A stretch of DNA of 64,000 nt from Neorhizobium galegae bv. orientalis str. HAMBI 540 (GCF_000731315.1 NZ_HG938353.1:930001-994000), one strand, 5' to 3'. Positions 1 to 9,552 are shown, counted from the stretch's first letter. The notes: generated by a model not told the origin, from the sequence alone. Translations and numbers: made by a program.

Positions 1-2034
1 GACGAGTCGACCATCGCGGTCGCCCTGCTGCACGATACGATCGAGGACACCACTGCCACCCGCGCCGAGATCGACGAACTGTTCGGCGAGGATATCGGCC
101 GGCTGGTCGAGGGGCTGACCAAGCTGAAACGCCTCGACCTCGTCTCGAAGAAAGCCAAGCAGGCGGAAAACCTGCGCAAGCTGCTGCTTGCCATTTCCGA
201 CGACGTGCGCGTCCTTCTCGTCAAGCTCGCCGACCGGCTGCACAACATGCGCACGCTCGAGCACATGAAGGCCGAGCAGAAGGCGCGCATTTCCGAAGAG
301 ACCATGGACATCTATGCGCCGCTTGCCGGCCGCATGGGCATGCAGGACATGCGCGACGAGCTGGAGGAACTGTCCTTCCGCTACATGAATCCCGAAGCCT
401 ACGACACCGTCACCGGCCGGCTCGCCGATCTCGAAGCCCGCAACGAGGGCCTGATCAAGAAGATCGAGGACGAGTTGCGCGAGCTGCTGATCGCCAACGG
501 CCTCAAGGATGCCTTCGTCAAGGGTCGCCAGAAGAAGCCTTATTCGGTGTTTCGCAAGATGCAGTCGAAGTCGCTCTCCTTCGAGCAGCTTTCGGACGTC
601 TATGGTTTCCGCATCGTGGTCGGCGACATTCCATCCTGTTACCGCGCGCTCGGCATCGTCCATACGCGTTGGCGCGTCGTGCCCGGCCGTTTCAAGGATT
701 ATATCTCGAACCCGAAGCAGAACGACTACCGCTCGATCCACACCACCATCGTCGGCCCCTCCCGCCAGCGCATCGAACTGCAGATACGCACCCAGCTGAT
801 GCAGGAAATCGCCGAATACGGGATCGCAGCGCATGCGCTCTACAAGGACGGCAGGGGCGGGGAACTGCTCCCGAAGGAGTCCAACGCCTATTCCTGGCTG
901 CGGCACACCATCGAGTCGCTCGCCGAAGGCGACAATCCGGAAGAATTCCTGGAACATACCAAGCTCGAACTGTTCCAGGACCAGGTCTTCTGTTTCACGC
1001 CGAAGGGCAAGCTGATCGCGTTGCCGCGCGGCGCCACTCCGATCGACTTCGCCTACGCGGTCCACACCAATATCGGCAACACCACGGTCGGCGCCAAGAT
1101 CAACGGCCGCATCATGCCGCTGGTGACGCGGCTCAACAATGGCGACGAAGTGGAGATCATCCGTTCCGGCGTGCAGGTGCCGCCCGCCGCCTGGGAAGAG
1201 ATTGTCGTCACCGGTAAGGCGCGCTCGGCGATCCGCCGCGCCACCCGCATGGCGATCCGAAAGCAATATGCCGGTCTCGGCCACCGGATCCTGGAGCGCA
1301 CCTTCGAGCGCGCCGGCAAGGTGTTTTCCCGCGAGACGCTGAAGCCCGCGCTGCCCCGTCTGGCGCACAAGGATGTCGAGGATGCGATCGCCGCCGTCGG
1401 CCGCGGCGAACTCTCCTCCCTCGACGTGCTGCGCGCCGTCTTCCCCGACTACAAGGACGAGCGTGTCACCGTGAAGCCGGCCGCCGACGATGGCTGGTTC
1501 AACATGCGTAGCGCCTCCGGCATGATCTTCAAGCTGCCGAACCAGCGGCGCGTCTCGCCGGAGGAGCTGGAAGCAGGCCCCGATCCGCTGCCGATCCGCG
1601 GCCTTTCGGGCAATCTGCAGGTACGCTTCGCGCCGAGCGGCGCCGTGCCCGGCGACCGCATCGTCGGCATCATGGAAAAGAACAAGGGCATCACCATCTA
1701 CCCGATCCAGGCGTCCGCCCTGCAGCGGTTCGACGATCAGCCGGAAAGCTGGATCGACGTGCGCTGGGATCTCGACGAGGCCAACAAGTCCCGCTTCCTT
1801 GCCCGCATCGAGGTCAACACGCTGAACGAGCCGGGCACGCTCGCCACCGTCACCCAGACGATCGCCCATCTCGACATCAACATTCGCACGCTGACCATGG
1901 GCAGCAACCGCGCCGCCGACTTCTCCGAGATCACCATGGAAGTCGAGGTCTGGGACCTGCGCCAGCTGAACCAGCTGTTGAGTCAGCTGAAGGATCTCGA
2001 CTGCGTGGCGAACCTCAAGCGGGTGTATGACTGA
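1..2034 (+). CDS. rsh: Bifunctional (p)ppGpp synthetase/hydrolase Rsh (RelA/SpoT homologue), 5' partial
   Basis: Makes and hydrolyses the alarmone (p)ppGpp in the cytosol; alphaproteobacteria usually carry this one long enzyme. The frame is open from base 1, so the start lies before the window. Seen: the end of the HD hydrolase domain (HDTIEDT, window codons 11-17), the synthetase domain (about codons 165-270, with YGFRIVV at 201 and ELQIRT at 259), a TGS domain starting near codon 330 (FCFTPKGK) and a C-terminal ACT domain (about 603-675). The 677 visible codons compare with about 740-750 in rhizobial Rsh, so roughly 70 residues are missing. It leads the conserved block that continues with acpS, lepB, rnc, era and recO. 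Confidence 0.97.
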   Translation, partial: DESTIAVALLHDTIEDTTATRAEIDELFGEDIGRLVEGLTKLKRLDLVSKKAKQAENLRKLLLAISDDVRVLLVKLADRLHNMRTLEHMKAEQKARISEETMDIYAPLAGRMGMQDMRDELEELSFRYMNPEAYDTVTGRLADLEARNEGLIKKIEDELRELLIANGLKDAFVKGRQKKPYSVFRKMQSKSLSFEQLSDVYGFRIVVGDIPSCYRALGIVHTRWRVVPGRFKDYISNPKQNDYRSIHTTIVGPSRQRIELQIRTQLMQEIAEYGIAAHALYKDGRGGELLPKESNAYSWLRHTIESLAEGDNPEEFLEHTKLELFQDQVFCFTPKGKLIALPRGATPIDFAYAVHTNIGNTTVGAKINGRIMPLVTRLNNGDEVEIIRSGVQVPPAAWEEIVVTGKARSAIRRATRMAIRKQYAGLGHRILERTFERAGKVFSRETLKPALPRLAHKDVEDAIAAVGRGELSSLDVLRAVFPDYKDERVTVKPAADDGWFNMRSASGMIFKLPNQRRVSPEELEAGPDPLPIRGLSGNLQVRFAPSGAVPGDRIVGIMEKNKGITIYPIQASALQRFDDQPESWIDVRWDLDEANKSRFLARIEVNTLNEPGTLATVTQTIAHLDINIRTLTMGSNRAADFSEITMEVEVWDLRQLNQLLSQLKDLDCVANLKRVYD

Positions 2035-2205
2035 GAGACCGTTTGAAAAGGGGGCGGAAATTCGAGGTGGCCCCTGATTCAAGCTTCTGATGTGGAAACA
2101 GCGAATTCAGCGCGGATGGCTGTCGGTGTTGGGGTGCCCTGAACGTCTTTTGTTAGACGAGGCGAACACCTCGTAGATTGAACCGACACATCGGAGATTG
2201 GAAAC

Positions 2206-2643
2206 ATGGCGCTCAAGCGGATGGACAATGTAGGAATCGTCGTCGAAGACCTCGGCGTGACGATTGATTTCTTTCGCGAACTCGGCCTCGAGCTCGAAGG
2301 GCGGGCGACGATCGAAGGAGAATGGGCCGGACGCGTCACCGGGCTGGGCAATCAGCATGTCGAGATTGCGATGATGCGCACGCCGGACGGTCACAGCCGG
2401 ATCGAGCTCTCCCGCTTCCTCACGCCGCCAATCGTCGAAGATCACCGGAACTCCCCGGTCAACGCGCTCGGCTACCTTCGCGTGATGTTCACCGTGGACG
2501 ACATCGGCGAGACGCTTGAAAGGCTCCGCGCGCGCGGCGCTGAGCTCGTAGGCGAGGTCGTCGACTATCAAGACGCGTACCGGCTCTGCTACATACGCGG
2601 ACCTGGCGGGCTTCTCATCGGACTGGCCCAGGAACTCACCTGA
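2206..2643 (+). CDS. VOC (glyoxalase/dioxygenase fold) family protein
   Basis: A 145-residue protein with two beta-alpha-beta-beta-beta halves typical of the vicinal oxygen chelate superfamily: an N-terminal half opening MALKRMDNVGIVVEDL and a C-terminal half around YLRVMFTVDDI with a closing YIRGPGGLLIGLAQEL. VOC proteins are metal-dependent isomerases, dioxygenases or binding proteins; the substrate cannot be read from sequence. The start has a GGAGA ribosome site 8 nt upstream. It converges with the FAD oxidoreductase gene, whose stop codon lies 2 bp away. Both sit between rsh and acpS and look like lineage-specific additions. Confidence 0.9.
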   Translation: MALKRMDNVGIVVEDLGVTIDFFRELGLELEGRATIEGEWAGRVTGLGNQHVEIAMMRTPDGHSRIELSRFLTPPIVEDHRNSPVNALGYLRVMFTVDDIGETLERLRARGAELVGEVVDYQDAYRLCYIRGPGGLLIGLAQELT

Positions 2644-2645
2644 GG

Positions 2646-4124
2646 TCAGCCCTGCACCGTCTCCGCCTGGCTCACCATCGCAGCAGCCTCGCTCGCATCC
2701 CGCACGAATGCGCCTTGAGTGCGCAAGGTCGACTGCAGCTCGGCAATATCCACATTCCGCGGTGCCACGCCACGGTTGGCCGCAATGCCCGCCGCGACAC
2801 CCGCCGCCTGTCCGGTCAGCCAGCACTGCGGAATTTCGCGCATGAAACCGTGGCTGTTCGCATCGCAGGAGATGTGCCGCCCGGCGGCCAGCAGTCCATC
2901 CAGCCTTGCCGGCACAAGTGCTCCGTACGGTACTGAGATCACCGGAAACTTCGGCGAGACCGAGGGACTGACGCCGATTTCATCCGGCAGAACGGCACCG
3001 ACCGGCCACTGGCTGCGCTCGACCCGGCCGACACCGGCCAGACGCCGCGTGTGCCGGACGCCGAGCTGGGGCGCGCTGAGCAGCATATAGGCGTTCTGGA
3101 ATCCCGGCGCATGCTTCCTGAAGAATTCGCAATGCGACTGCATGAACCGGTGGGAACGGATCTCCACCTCGGTCATGTCGTCGACATTGAGCGCCGAAAG
3201 CCCCGATTGCCGCGGGCCGAGGAACAGCGCGATATCGTTGCGCCAGGAAACGTAGGGTGTCTGGAAGAAGCCGAGCTTGTCCCGCCCGAGCGTGTTGAAG
3301 TCGGCAAAGGCCTGCTCTTGGGTGGCACGGAATGTCAGCCATGTTTCCATGTCCACGCCGCCCAGCATGAAGCCGGTATTCATCGAGTGATGGACGTCGC
3401 CTTCCTCGATATCGGCCTCGAAACTCGCTCCTGCGCGCGCAAAAACGTCGCCGTCGCCGGTGCAATCGACCACGACCTTGGCCATGATCCCCTGGCGCCC
3501 CTCCTTGCTTTCGAAGATGACGCCTTTTACCGCGCCGTCCTCGACCACCGGCGTCGCTGCCCAGGAATGGAAGACGATCCGCACGCCCGCCTCGATCAGC
3601 ATTTCCTGCGAGATCAGCTTCAGTCTTTCGGGGTCGATCGTGGGCGCCCAGGTAACGATCCCATGAAAGGCGGAGGTGCGCAGCCGCCAGTATTTTGCGA
3701 GATCCGCGTCCCGCTGCCCCCACAGGCTCCTGTCCGGCCCGGCGACGGCTTCAGGGGGAAGGCGACCGAGAACCTCCTCGGCAAAGCCGCGAATGACCTG
3801 GCGTCCCTCCCAGTCGGTCATCCGGTCGATCCAGATCACCACGCCTCCGGTGGAAAGCCCGCCGAGATGGTTATAGCGCTCCAGCACCACGACCTCTGCC
3901 CCGGTTCGCGCAGCGGCGAGCGCTGCGGCGGTTCCGGATGGTCCGCCGCCCACGACCAGTACGTCGCAGCGATGATAGACCGGAACGTCGCGGGCCTCCT
4001 CCCGGAGAACGCCTTCGCCGTTGCGGCGCGGGAAGACATAGTGCCCCGATTCGAAGATATCGGAGCTCAGGAAGCGGTTCTCGTTCTGGCGTATCTCCTT
4101 CACCGAAACCTTCTGATCAGTCAT
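2646..4124 (-). CDS. FAD-dependent oxidoreductase (FAD_oxidored family)
   Basis: A 492-residue flavoprotein. An N-terminal Rossmann dinucleotide-binding motif is visible (VLVVGGGPSGTAAALAAA, residues 55-72, followed by an acidic residue in VVLERYNHLGG that should bind the adenosine ribose), as is a second FAD contact, VVVDCTGDGDVFARAGA. The overall layout is that of the FAD_oxidored family related to fumarate-reductase flavoproteins, usually soluble. The substrate is unknown; family members are often found in catabolic loci. It is transcribed alone on the minus strand towards the VOC gene. Upstream, 4125-4412 is non-coding. Confidence 0.9.
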   Translation of the reverse strand: MTDQKVSVKEIRQNENRFLSSDIFESGHYVFPRRNGEGVLREEARDVPVYHRCDVLVVGGGPSGTAAALAAARTGAEVVVLERYNHLGGLSTGGVVIWIDRMTDWEGRQVIRGFAEEVLGRLPPEAVAGPDRSLWGQRDADLAKYWRLRTSAFHGIVTWAPTIDPERLKLISQEMLIEAGVRIVFHSWAATPVVEDGAVKGVIFESKEGRQGIMAKVVVDCTGDGDVFARAGASFEADIEEGDVHHSMNTGFMLGGVDMETWLTFRATQEQAFADFNTLGRDKLGFFQTPYVSWRNDIALFLGPRQSGLSALNVDDMTEVEIRSHRFMQSHCEFFRKHAPGFQNAYMLLSAPQLGVRHTRRLAGVGRVERSQWPVGAVLPDEIGVSPSVSPKFPVISVPYGALVPARLDGLLAAGRHISCDANSHGFMREIPQCWLTGQAAGVAAGIAANRGVAPRNVDIAELQSTLRTQGAFVRDASEAAAMVSQAETVQG

Positions 4125-4412
4125 GGCATCCTCCCTGATTTCTGCGGGCCGTCACGCCCGACGATCCCGAAGGTGATTTAGCCAAGGAAAAGCAGCCTGG
4201 AAAAGACACCAATACGCCGATAGAGCTTTCTCGATTCACGCTAGATGATGAAGCCCGGCTCCCGGCGGCTTCTTCCAGACGCCTATTTCCTGCGCATCCG
4301 GATTAACTCGCCATGCTTCTCACGCAGGGCTGACCAGCAGTTGCGGCGTTGGTAAAGCGCGACGCCGCGTCATATATTGGTGCAGTGCAATATAAGAGAG
4401 AAAGAAAACATC

Positions 4413-4568
4413 ATGTTTGACTCAGTACGCAAGTTCGCCCGCGCTTTCCGCGTTCCCTCCACCCAGGACCGCGAAGTCGCCTACCTGAACGAATCCAAGG
4501 ATCGGATCGACCTTGAATTCCGCATGCGCCAGGTCGACCGCGGCATGTTCCGCAAGTCGTCCTTCTAA
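4413..4568 (+). CDS. DUF3563 family small protein
   Basis: A 51-residue basic protein beginning MFDSVRKFARAFRVPS and ending RQVDRGMFRKSSF, matching the short DUF3563 family of unknown function found widely in rhizobia. The ATG at 4413 was preferred to the in-frame ATG at 4377 because the family starts with MFD and an AGAGAGAAAG purine stretch lies 8-18 nt upstream. It has no signal peptide or membrane segment. Its only visible feature is a mix of amphipathic helices with many Arg and Lys. Confidence 0.8.
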   Translation: MFDSVRKFARAFRVPSTQDREVAYLNESKDRIDLEFRMRQVDRGMFRKSSF

Positions 4569-4800
4569 GCGACACGTTCCGATCAGCCACCCGTTCGCGC
4601 GGAAAATCGCCGCGCGGCAGATGTAGGTCTTCCCCTGCCGCCTCGATGCGGCCGAAGGCCTGATCACCTCCGCGAAAACCTTGTCTCATGCGAGACGGGC
4701 AAATTTTCGCCATCATCTTCGGTTTGGGCTAAAGCCTGTTCGATCGAAGATTCCCGCAGCCGACGGATGAATATCCCGCTGCCGAACCAGATGCGCCCCA

Positions 4801-5361
4801 ATGCCGTTTCGCCGCCGTACACCGCTTGCATTTCGTGAAAGACTGCGCCGTGCCGTCCTGCCTCCCAAGGGCTTTCGCCGCGTCCTCGATTATTATCGCC
4901 TGAAGGTCATGCGCATCGGCGGCTCGCCGCATGCGGTCGCGGCAGGCCTCGCGATCGGCGTGATCAGCGCCTGGACGCCGTTCCTCGGCCTCCACATCCT
5001 GTTTGCCATCCCGCTCGCCTATCTCTTCGGCGGCAGCATGATCGCCGCAGCCCTCGGCACCACGTTTGCCAATCCCATCACCTGTCCGATCATCTGGCCG
5101 CTCACCTGGAAGATCGGCGAGACGATGCTTGGGAACGAGGCTGCCGGCCATGACAATCTCGATCTCGGCCGGCTTTTTCACCACCTCGATTTCTCGCAGC
5201 TCTGGCGGCCGATCCTCGAGCCGATGCTGATCGGCTCCCTGCCGCCGGGCATCCTGTGCGGCCTGGTTTTCTACGCAGTCACCTATCTGGGCGTGCGCAG
5301 TTTCCGCAACCGGCGGCTGGAGCGCTTGACGGCACGGGCCGGAGCCCTCAAGTCAGTATAA
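4801..5361 (+). CDS. DUF2062 domain-containing membrane protein
   Basis: A 186-residue protein typical of DUF2062: a basic N-terminus (MPFRRRTPLAFRERLRRAV), the conserved GGSPHAVAAGLAIGVISAWTP segment near residue 40, and three hydrophobic stretches (about 45-95 and 150-170) that should place it in the inner membrane. Function is unknown; the domain is also found fused to glycosyltransferases. It lies 40 bp upstream of acpS on the same strand, as in many rhizobia, and is probably co-transcribed with acpS-lepB-rnc-era. No strong ribosome site precedes the ATG, but the family N-terminus supports this start. Confidence 0.87.
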   Translation: MPFRRRTPLAFRERLRRAVLPPKGFRRVLDYYRLKVMRIGGSPHAVAAGLAIGVISAWTPFLGLHILFAIPLAYLFGGSMIAAALGTTFANPITCPIIWPLTWKIGETMLGNEAAGHDNLDLGRLFHHLDFSQLWRPILEPMLIGSLPPGILCGLVFYAVTYLGVRSFRNRRLERLTARAGALKSV

Positions 5362-5401
5362 AGACTGACGAGAACCGGCCTGGCGCCGTGAGGAAGATTT
5401 C

Positions 5402-5803
5402 ATGATCATCGGCATGGGCAGTGACCTCATCGACATAAGACGCGTGGAAAAATCCATCGAGAGGTTTGGCGAGCGTTTCACCCATCGCTGTTTCACCGAG
5501 ATCGAGCGAGCGAAATCCGACCGCCGCCAGAACCGCGCCGCCTCCTATGCCAAACGTTTCGCCGCCAAGGAAGCCTGTTCCAAGGCGCTCGGCACCGGCA
5601 TCGCGCAAGGGGTGTTCTGGAAGGACATGGGCGTCGTCAACCTGCCCGGCGGACGCCCGACCATGGTGCTCACCAATGGCGCCGCCGAACGTCTCGCGAG
5701 CATGATGCCGGCGGGTCACGAAGCGGTTATTCACATCACGATCACCGACGAATACCCTTATGCGCAAGCCTTTGTGGTGATCGAAGCGCGCCTCGCAGCC
5801 TAA
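5402..5803 (+). CDS. acpS: Holo-[acyl-carrier-protein] synthase
   Basis: Transfers the 4'-phosphopantetheine arm from CoA to the serine of apo-ACP, activating fatty acid synthesis in the cytosol. The 133-residue length fits the family. Visible are the Mg/CoA-binding GSDLIDI motif (Asp8) and the [14 protein letters not shown] motif with its catalytic Glu. A GAGGA site precedes the ATG. It is the first of four tightly placed genes (acpS, lepB, rnc, era), a classic alphaproteobacterial order. Confidence 0.97.
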   Translation: MIIGMGSDLIDIRRVEKSIERFGERFTHRCFTEIERAKSDRRQNRAASYAKRFAAKEACSKALGTGIAQGVFWKDMGVVNLPGGRPTMVLTNGAAERLASMMPAGHEAVIHITITDEYPYAQAFVVIEARLAA

Positions 5804-5886
5804 TCGACCATTGCCGCCGCTTTGCGAAGGGTTTAGAGAACGCAAAACCGCTGGCAACAGCCGAGCCGAACAGAAAGACGTCAAAC

Positions 5887-6636
5887 GTGTCCGACAAAGC
5901 CGAGACGAAGTCGCAGAACAGCCTCTGGGAAAACATCAAGGTCATCATCCAGGCTCTGCTGCTGGCGATGGTGATCCGCACCGTACTCTTCCAGCCTTTC
6001 ACCATCCCGTCCGGCTCAATGATGCCGACTCTGCTCGTCGGCGACTATATCTTCGTCAACAAGTTCGCCTATGGTTATTCGAAATATTCGCTGCCGTTCT
6101 CGCCCGACCTGTTCTCGGGCCGTATCCTGGAATTCAACGAGCCGAAGCGCGGCGACGTCATCGTCTTCCGCCTGCCGAGCCATCCGGATATCGACTATAT
6201 CAAGCGCCTGATCGGCCTGCCGGGCGACCGCGTCCAGGTCACCAACGGCGTGCTGTTCGTCAACGGCAAGCCGGTCCCCAAACAGGGCGACGGCGCCTTT
6301 ACCTCCGATTACAGCCTCGATCCGGGCACCGACGTGCCGGTCTTCCGGGAAACGCTCGACAACGGTGTCACCTATGACACGCTCGACCATTCACCGGTTT
6401 CGCGCGGCGACAACACCCAGGAATTCGTGGTTCCGGCGGATCATTATTTCTTCATGGGCGACAACCGCGACAACTCGCTCGACAGCCGTTTCGACGTCGG
6501 TTACGTGCCCGCCGAAAACCTCGTCGGCCGCGCCAGCGTCATCTTCTTCTCGCTCGGCAATGACACCTCGTTCCGCGAAATCTGGAAATGGCCGACGAAC
6601 ATGCGCTGGGATCGGATTTTCAAGGTCGTCCGGTGA
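5887..6636 (+). CDS. lepB: Signal peptidase I
   Basis: Inner-membrane serine protease that removes signal peptides from exported preproteins. 249 residues. One N-terminal transmembrane helix (about 17-35) is followed by the catalytic serine motif IPSGSMMPTL (Ser44), the catalytic lysine in YIKRLIGLPGDR (about Lys106), and the box GDNRDNSLDSRF. The start codon is GTG at 5887. The stop overlaps the rnc start by one base (TGATG), which suggests translational coupling. The Ser/Lys dyad is intact. Confidence 0.97.
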   Translation: MSDKAETKSQNSLWENIKVIIQALLLAMVIRTVLFQPFTIPSGSMMPTLLVGDYIFVNKFAYGYSKYSLPFSPDLFSGRILEFNEPKRGDVIVFRLPSHPDIDYIKRLIGLPGDRVQVTNGVLFVNGKPVPKQGDGAFTSDYSLDPGTDVPVFRETLDNGVTYDTLDHSPVSRGDNTQEFVVPADHYFFMGDNRDNSLDSRFDVGYVPAENLVGRASVIFFSLGNDTSFREIWKWPTNMRWDRIFKVVR

Positions 6637-7352
6637 TGAAGTCAAAGACGCTTTCGGCGGAGGAACGCGGCCAGCTTGAAAAAGCCATCGGTCATGAATT
6701 CGCCGACAAGCAATGGCTCGACCGGGCGCTCACCCATGCGAGCACCGGGTCGGCCAAGAGTGCCAATTACGAACGGCTGGAATTCCTGGGCGACCGGGTG
6801 CTCGGCCTCTGTGTCGCCGAACTGCTGTTCAAGACGTTCCGCACCGCCGCCGAAGGCGAGCTTTCGGTGCGTTTGAACCAGCTTGTCAGCGCCGATAGCT
6901 GCGCCATTGTCGCCGACGAACTGGAACTGCACCGCTTCATCCGCACCGGCGCCGACGTCAAGAAGCTGACCGGCAAGCGGATGATGAACGTGCGTGCCGA
7001 TGTGGTCGAAAGCCTGATTGCTGCGCTCTATCTGGATGGCGGGCTGGAAGCTGCCCGCGGCTTCATCATCAGGTATTGGGAAGGCCGCGCCACCCGTGCC
7101 GACGGCGCGCGGCGCGATGCCAAGACCGAGCTGCAGGAATGGGCGCATGCGAAATTCGGCCTGACGCCCGCCTACCGGGTGGACGAACGCTCCGGCCCGG
7201 ATCATGATCCGCGCTTCACGGTGACCGTCGAGGTTACGGGCGTGGCGCCGGAGACCGGTGAGGACCGTTCCAAGCGCGCCGCCGAACAGGTGGCCGCCAC
7301 AAAGATGCTCGAACGCGAAGGCGTATGGCAGAAACCCTCTGCCGAACAATGA
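6636..7352 (+). CDS. rnc: Ribonuclease III
   Basis: Double-strand-specific endoribonuclease that processes rRNA precursors and structured mRNAs. 238 residues. The signature NYERLEFLGDRVL is present near residue 45, a second catalytic acidic cluster in ADVVESLIAALYLDGG, and a C-terminal double-stranded RNA-binding domain (about 160-230). The ATG at 6636 overlapping the lepB stop was chosen over longer in-frame options because the family starts here. Era follows 10 bp later. The lepB-rnc-era order is conserved across many bacteria. Confidence 0.97.
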   Translation: MKSKTLSAEERGQLEKAIGHEFADKQWLDRALTHASTGSAKSANYERLEFLGDRVLGLCVAELLFKTFRTAAEGELSVRLNQLVSADSCAIVADELELHRFIRTGADVKKLTGKRMMNVRADVVESLIAALYLDGGLEAARGFIIRYWEGRATRADGARRDAKTELQEWAHAKFGLTPAYRVDERSGPDHDPRFTVTVEVTGVAPETGEDRSKRAAEQVAATKMLEREGVWQKPSAEQ

Positions 7353-7362
7353 ATTGGACACT

Positions 7363-8316
7363 ATGACCGAAAACGACAACATCACCGGTGACGAGAACGA
7401 AGCAGGCCCGACCAATGCCGGCCCGACCCATTCCGGTTTCGTGGCGCTGATCGGCCCCACCAATGCCGGCAAATCGACGCTTCTCAATCGGCTCGTCGGC
7501 GCGAAGGTCTCGATTGTCAGCCACAAGGTGCAGACGACGCGTGCCATCGTGCGCGGCATCGCCATCCACAACAACGCACAGATCGTCTTCATGGATACGC
7601 CCGGCATCTTCAAGCCGCGCCGCAGGCTCGACCGCGCCATGGTGACATCGGCCTGGGGCGGCGCCAAGGATGCCGACCTGATCCTGCTGCTGATCGACAG
7701 CGAACGCGGCATCCGCGGCGATGCCGAGGCGATCCTGGAAGGCCTGAAGGAAGTTCATCAGCCGAAGATCCTGGTGCTCAACAAGATCGACCGCGTCCGT
7801 CACGAGGATCTGCTGAAGCTCACCGCCACGGCCAACGAGGCCGTGCCGTTCGAGCGCACCTTCATGGTCTCTGCCACCACCGGTTCCGGCTGCGGCGACC
7901 TGATGGATTATCTGGCCGACAAGCTGCCGGAAGGCCCCTGGTATTACCCGGAGGACCAGATCTCCGACCTGCCGATGCGCCAGCTGGCCGCCGAGATCAC
8001 CCGAGAAAAGCTCTTCCTGCGCCTTCACCAGGAACTCCCCTACGCCAGCCATGTCGAGACGGAGAAATGGGAGGAGCGCAAGGACGGTTCGGTGCGCATC
8101 GAACAGGTGATCTACGTGGAGCGCGACAGCCAGAAGAAGATCGCGCTCGGCAAGAACGGCGACGCCATCAAGGCAATCTCCACCGCGTCCCGCAAGGAAC
8201 TCTCCGAAATCCTCGAACAGCCGGTCCACCTCTTCCTGTTCGTCAAGGTCCGCGAGAACTGGGGCGACGATCCCGAGCGTTTTCGCGAGATGGGCCTGGA
8301 GTTCCCGAAGTCCTGA
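7363..8316 (+). CDS. era: GTPase Era
   Basis: Ribosome-associated GTPase that helps 16S rRNA maturation and 30S assembly. 317 residues. G1 GPTNAGKST, G3 DTPG and G4 NKID are visible in the N-terminal G domain, followed by a C-terminal KH RNA-binding domain (about 230-310, with KKIALGKNGDAIKAI). An acidic, Asn/Glu-rich N-terminal extension of about 25 residues precedes the G domain, as in other rhizobial Era proteins. It is the last gene of the acpS-lepB-rnc-era run. A 20-bp palindrome lies just past the stop. Confidence 0.97.
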   Translation: MTENDNITGDENEAGPTNAGPTHSGFVALIGPTNAGKSTLLNRLVGAKVSIVSHKVQTTRAIVRGIAIHNNAQIVFMDTPGIFKPRRRLDRAMVTSAWGGAKDADLILLLIDSERGIRGDAEAILEGLKEVHQPKILVLNKIDRVRHEDLLKLTATANEAVPFERTFMVSATTGSGCGDLMDYLADKLPEGPWYYPEDQISDLPMRQLAAEITREKLFLRLHQELPYASHVETEKWEERKDGSVRIEQVIYVERDSQKKIALGKNGDAIKAISTASRKELSEILEQPVHLFLFVKVRENWGDDPERFREMGLEFPKS

Positions 8317-8320
8317 ACTA

Positions 8321-8340
8321 ACGCCGCCACGTGGCGGCGT
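8321..8340. terminator. Perfect 20-bp GC-rich palindrome after era
   Basis: ACGCCGCCAC followed by its exact reverse complement GTGGCGGCGT, 4 bp past the era stop. It could form a hairpin that ends the operon transcript, but no T run follows, so it may instead be a stabilising 3' structure. Confidence 0.4.
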
Positions 8341-8465
8341 AAACCGCCGCGAGCGATACCCACGGACGGAGTACTTCGCTAGCGATTTTTATCCATCATT
8401 ATAATGACTTGCTAACGTTGAACCGAAGATCCAATTTATCGGCAAAATGGCGCGGAGAGTCATGA

Positions 8466-8963
8466 ATGTCGGATGGCGGATCAGGAGAAGAAGACACGGG
8501 TTCGGATGATCCGAATTCCGTCGGCTTCTACAGTTGGGTCGTCCCGGAAAACAAGGTGTATGGCGATCAGGTGATTGCCTCCATATTCGGTGTTTCGGAT
8601 CAGGAATTGGCAGCCGGCGCCCCGATCGAGAGGGTCATCCGGTACATCAACGAAGGCGATAGGCAGCGGGTCGCAAAGGCGATCCACGATGCGATCGTCA
8701 CAGGGTTTGCCTACCAGGAAAACTACCGTGTCACCCATCCGGACGGGCGCCGGATCGACGTCGTGGCGAATGGCCGGTGTCTGCGCGATGCCGAGGGTGT
8801 CCCGTATATCTATTCAGGCACCGTGATGATCCAGCCCACGGCGGCTGCGGCGACCGATCCGCTGGAGCGCCATTGCCGCGCCGCTCTCGGGCTTGCCACC
8901 AAACGCCGCCAGATGCTCGCCGCGCGTTACCTCACGTCGGCGCTCAATGTGCTCGGCAAATAG
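8466..8963 (+). CDS. Single-domain PAS sensor protein
   Basis: 165 residues. A PAS_3-type fold is visible from about residue 20 to 125: YSWVVPENKVYGDQVIASIFGVS at the start and the typical YRVTHPDGRRIDVVANGRCLRDAEG PAC segment, of which the YRVTHPDGRRIDV part is diagnostic. No kinase, GGDEF, EAL or HTH output domain follows, only a short helical tail rich in Ala and Arg (about 130-165). It may bind a ligand and act through a partner protein. GGAGAG lies 6 nt before the ATG. It stands alone between era and recO. The ligand is unknown. Confidence 0.85.
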   Translation: MSDGGSGEEDTGSDDPNSVGFYSWVVPENKVYGDQVIASIFGVSDQELAAGAPIERVIRYINEGDRQRVAKAIHDAIVTGFAYQENYRVTHPDGRRIDVVANGRCLRDAEGVPYIYSGTVMIQPTAAAATDPLERHCRAALGLATKRRQMLAARYLTSALNVLGK

Positions 8964-8972
8964 GTTCCCGTC

Positions 8973-9365
8973 TTACTTCTGCCGGTCCATCAGCGCCCTG
9001 ACCTCCAGGTAGCGGCGGCGACGGTCCTGGTCCTGTTCGTTGGGGCCGTAGCAGGTGTCGGAAATGCAGAAGCGCTGCAGGCGGAAGGGTTGTTGCCCCT
9101 TGTCGAACTCGCATTCGATCTCGCTGCTGAAATCGGTCGGCTTGGGGTCCTCGCGGGTGGAATAGGTCAGCCGCGCGCCCGGCGGATCCAGTTCCGGAAA
9201 GGACTGGACGATTCCCGTCTTGAGCGACGGCACCAGCAGGAAATTCTTGGCGACCGAGATGCAGGCCTGTTCGAGCTGTGGCGATTGCGCGGCAGCGGGC
9301 GAGGGAGCGAGAAGGGCGGCAGGCGAAGCGGCCAGGAGGGCAGCGGCGAGAAGGGCGTGTTTCAT
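8973..9365 (-). CDS. Secreted hypothetical protein
   Basis: 130 residues with a clear Sec signal peptide (MKHALLAAALLAASPAALLA, then APSPAAAQ and likely cleavage after AAA). The mature part has four cysteines (EQACIS, IECEF, RFCISDTC) that could form disulphides in the periplasm. It matches no family I recognise. The start at 9365 was chosen over an ATG four codons upstream because the signal peptide begins here. It converges with the PAS gene, 9 bp apart. Confidence 0.75.
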   Translation of the reverse strand: MKHALLAAALLAASPAALLAPSPAAAQSPQLEQACISVAKNFLLVPSLKTGIVQSFPELDPPGARLTYSTREDPKPTDFSSEIECEFDKGQQPFRLQRFCISDTCYGPNEQDQDRRRRYLEVRALMDRQK

Positions 9366-9552
9366 GAAGACTCCCAAGGGTCGTATTTGACGTGCGAATT
9401 TCGCTCAGGAATCCAAATGGAGGCCGATTTGTTCCAGGCAAGCCCATGGACACCTGCATCTTTGCCGTCGACCGGGGAAAGCAGAAACCGATTCAGTCCG
9501 AAGGACTTATGCTCTATTGTTGAATCGGCTCGGAAGGAGCTTGAACAGATAC

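Noticed and set aside
2107..4181. Long open frames opposite the VOC and FAD oxidoreductase genes
   Set aside because: They are antisense frames kept open by high G+C; they show no family motif, while the listed genes on the other strand do.
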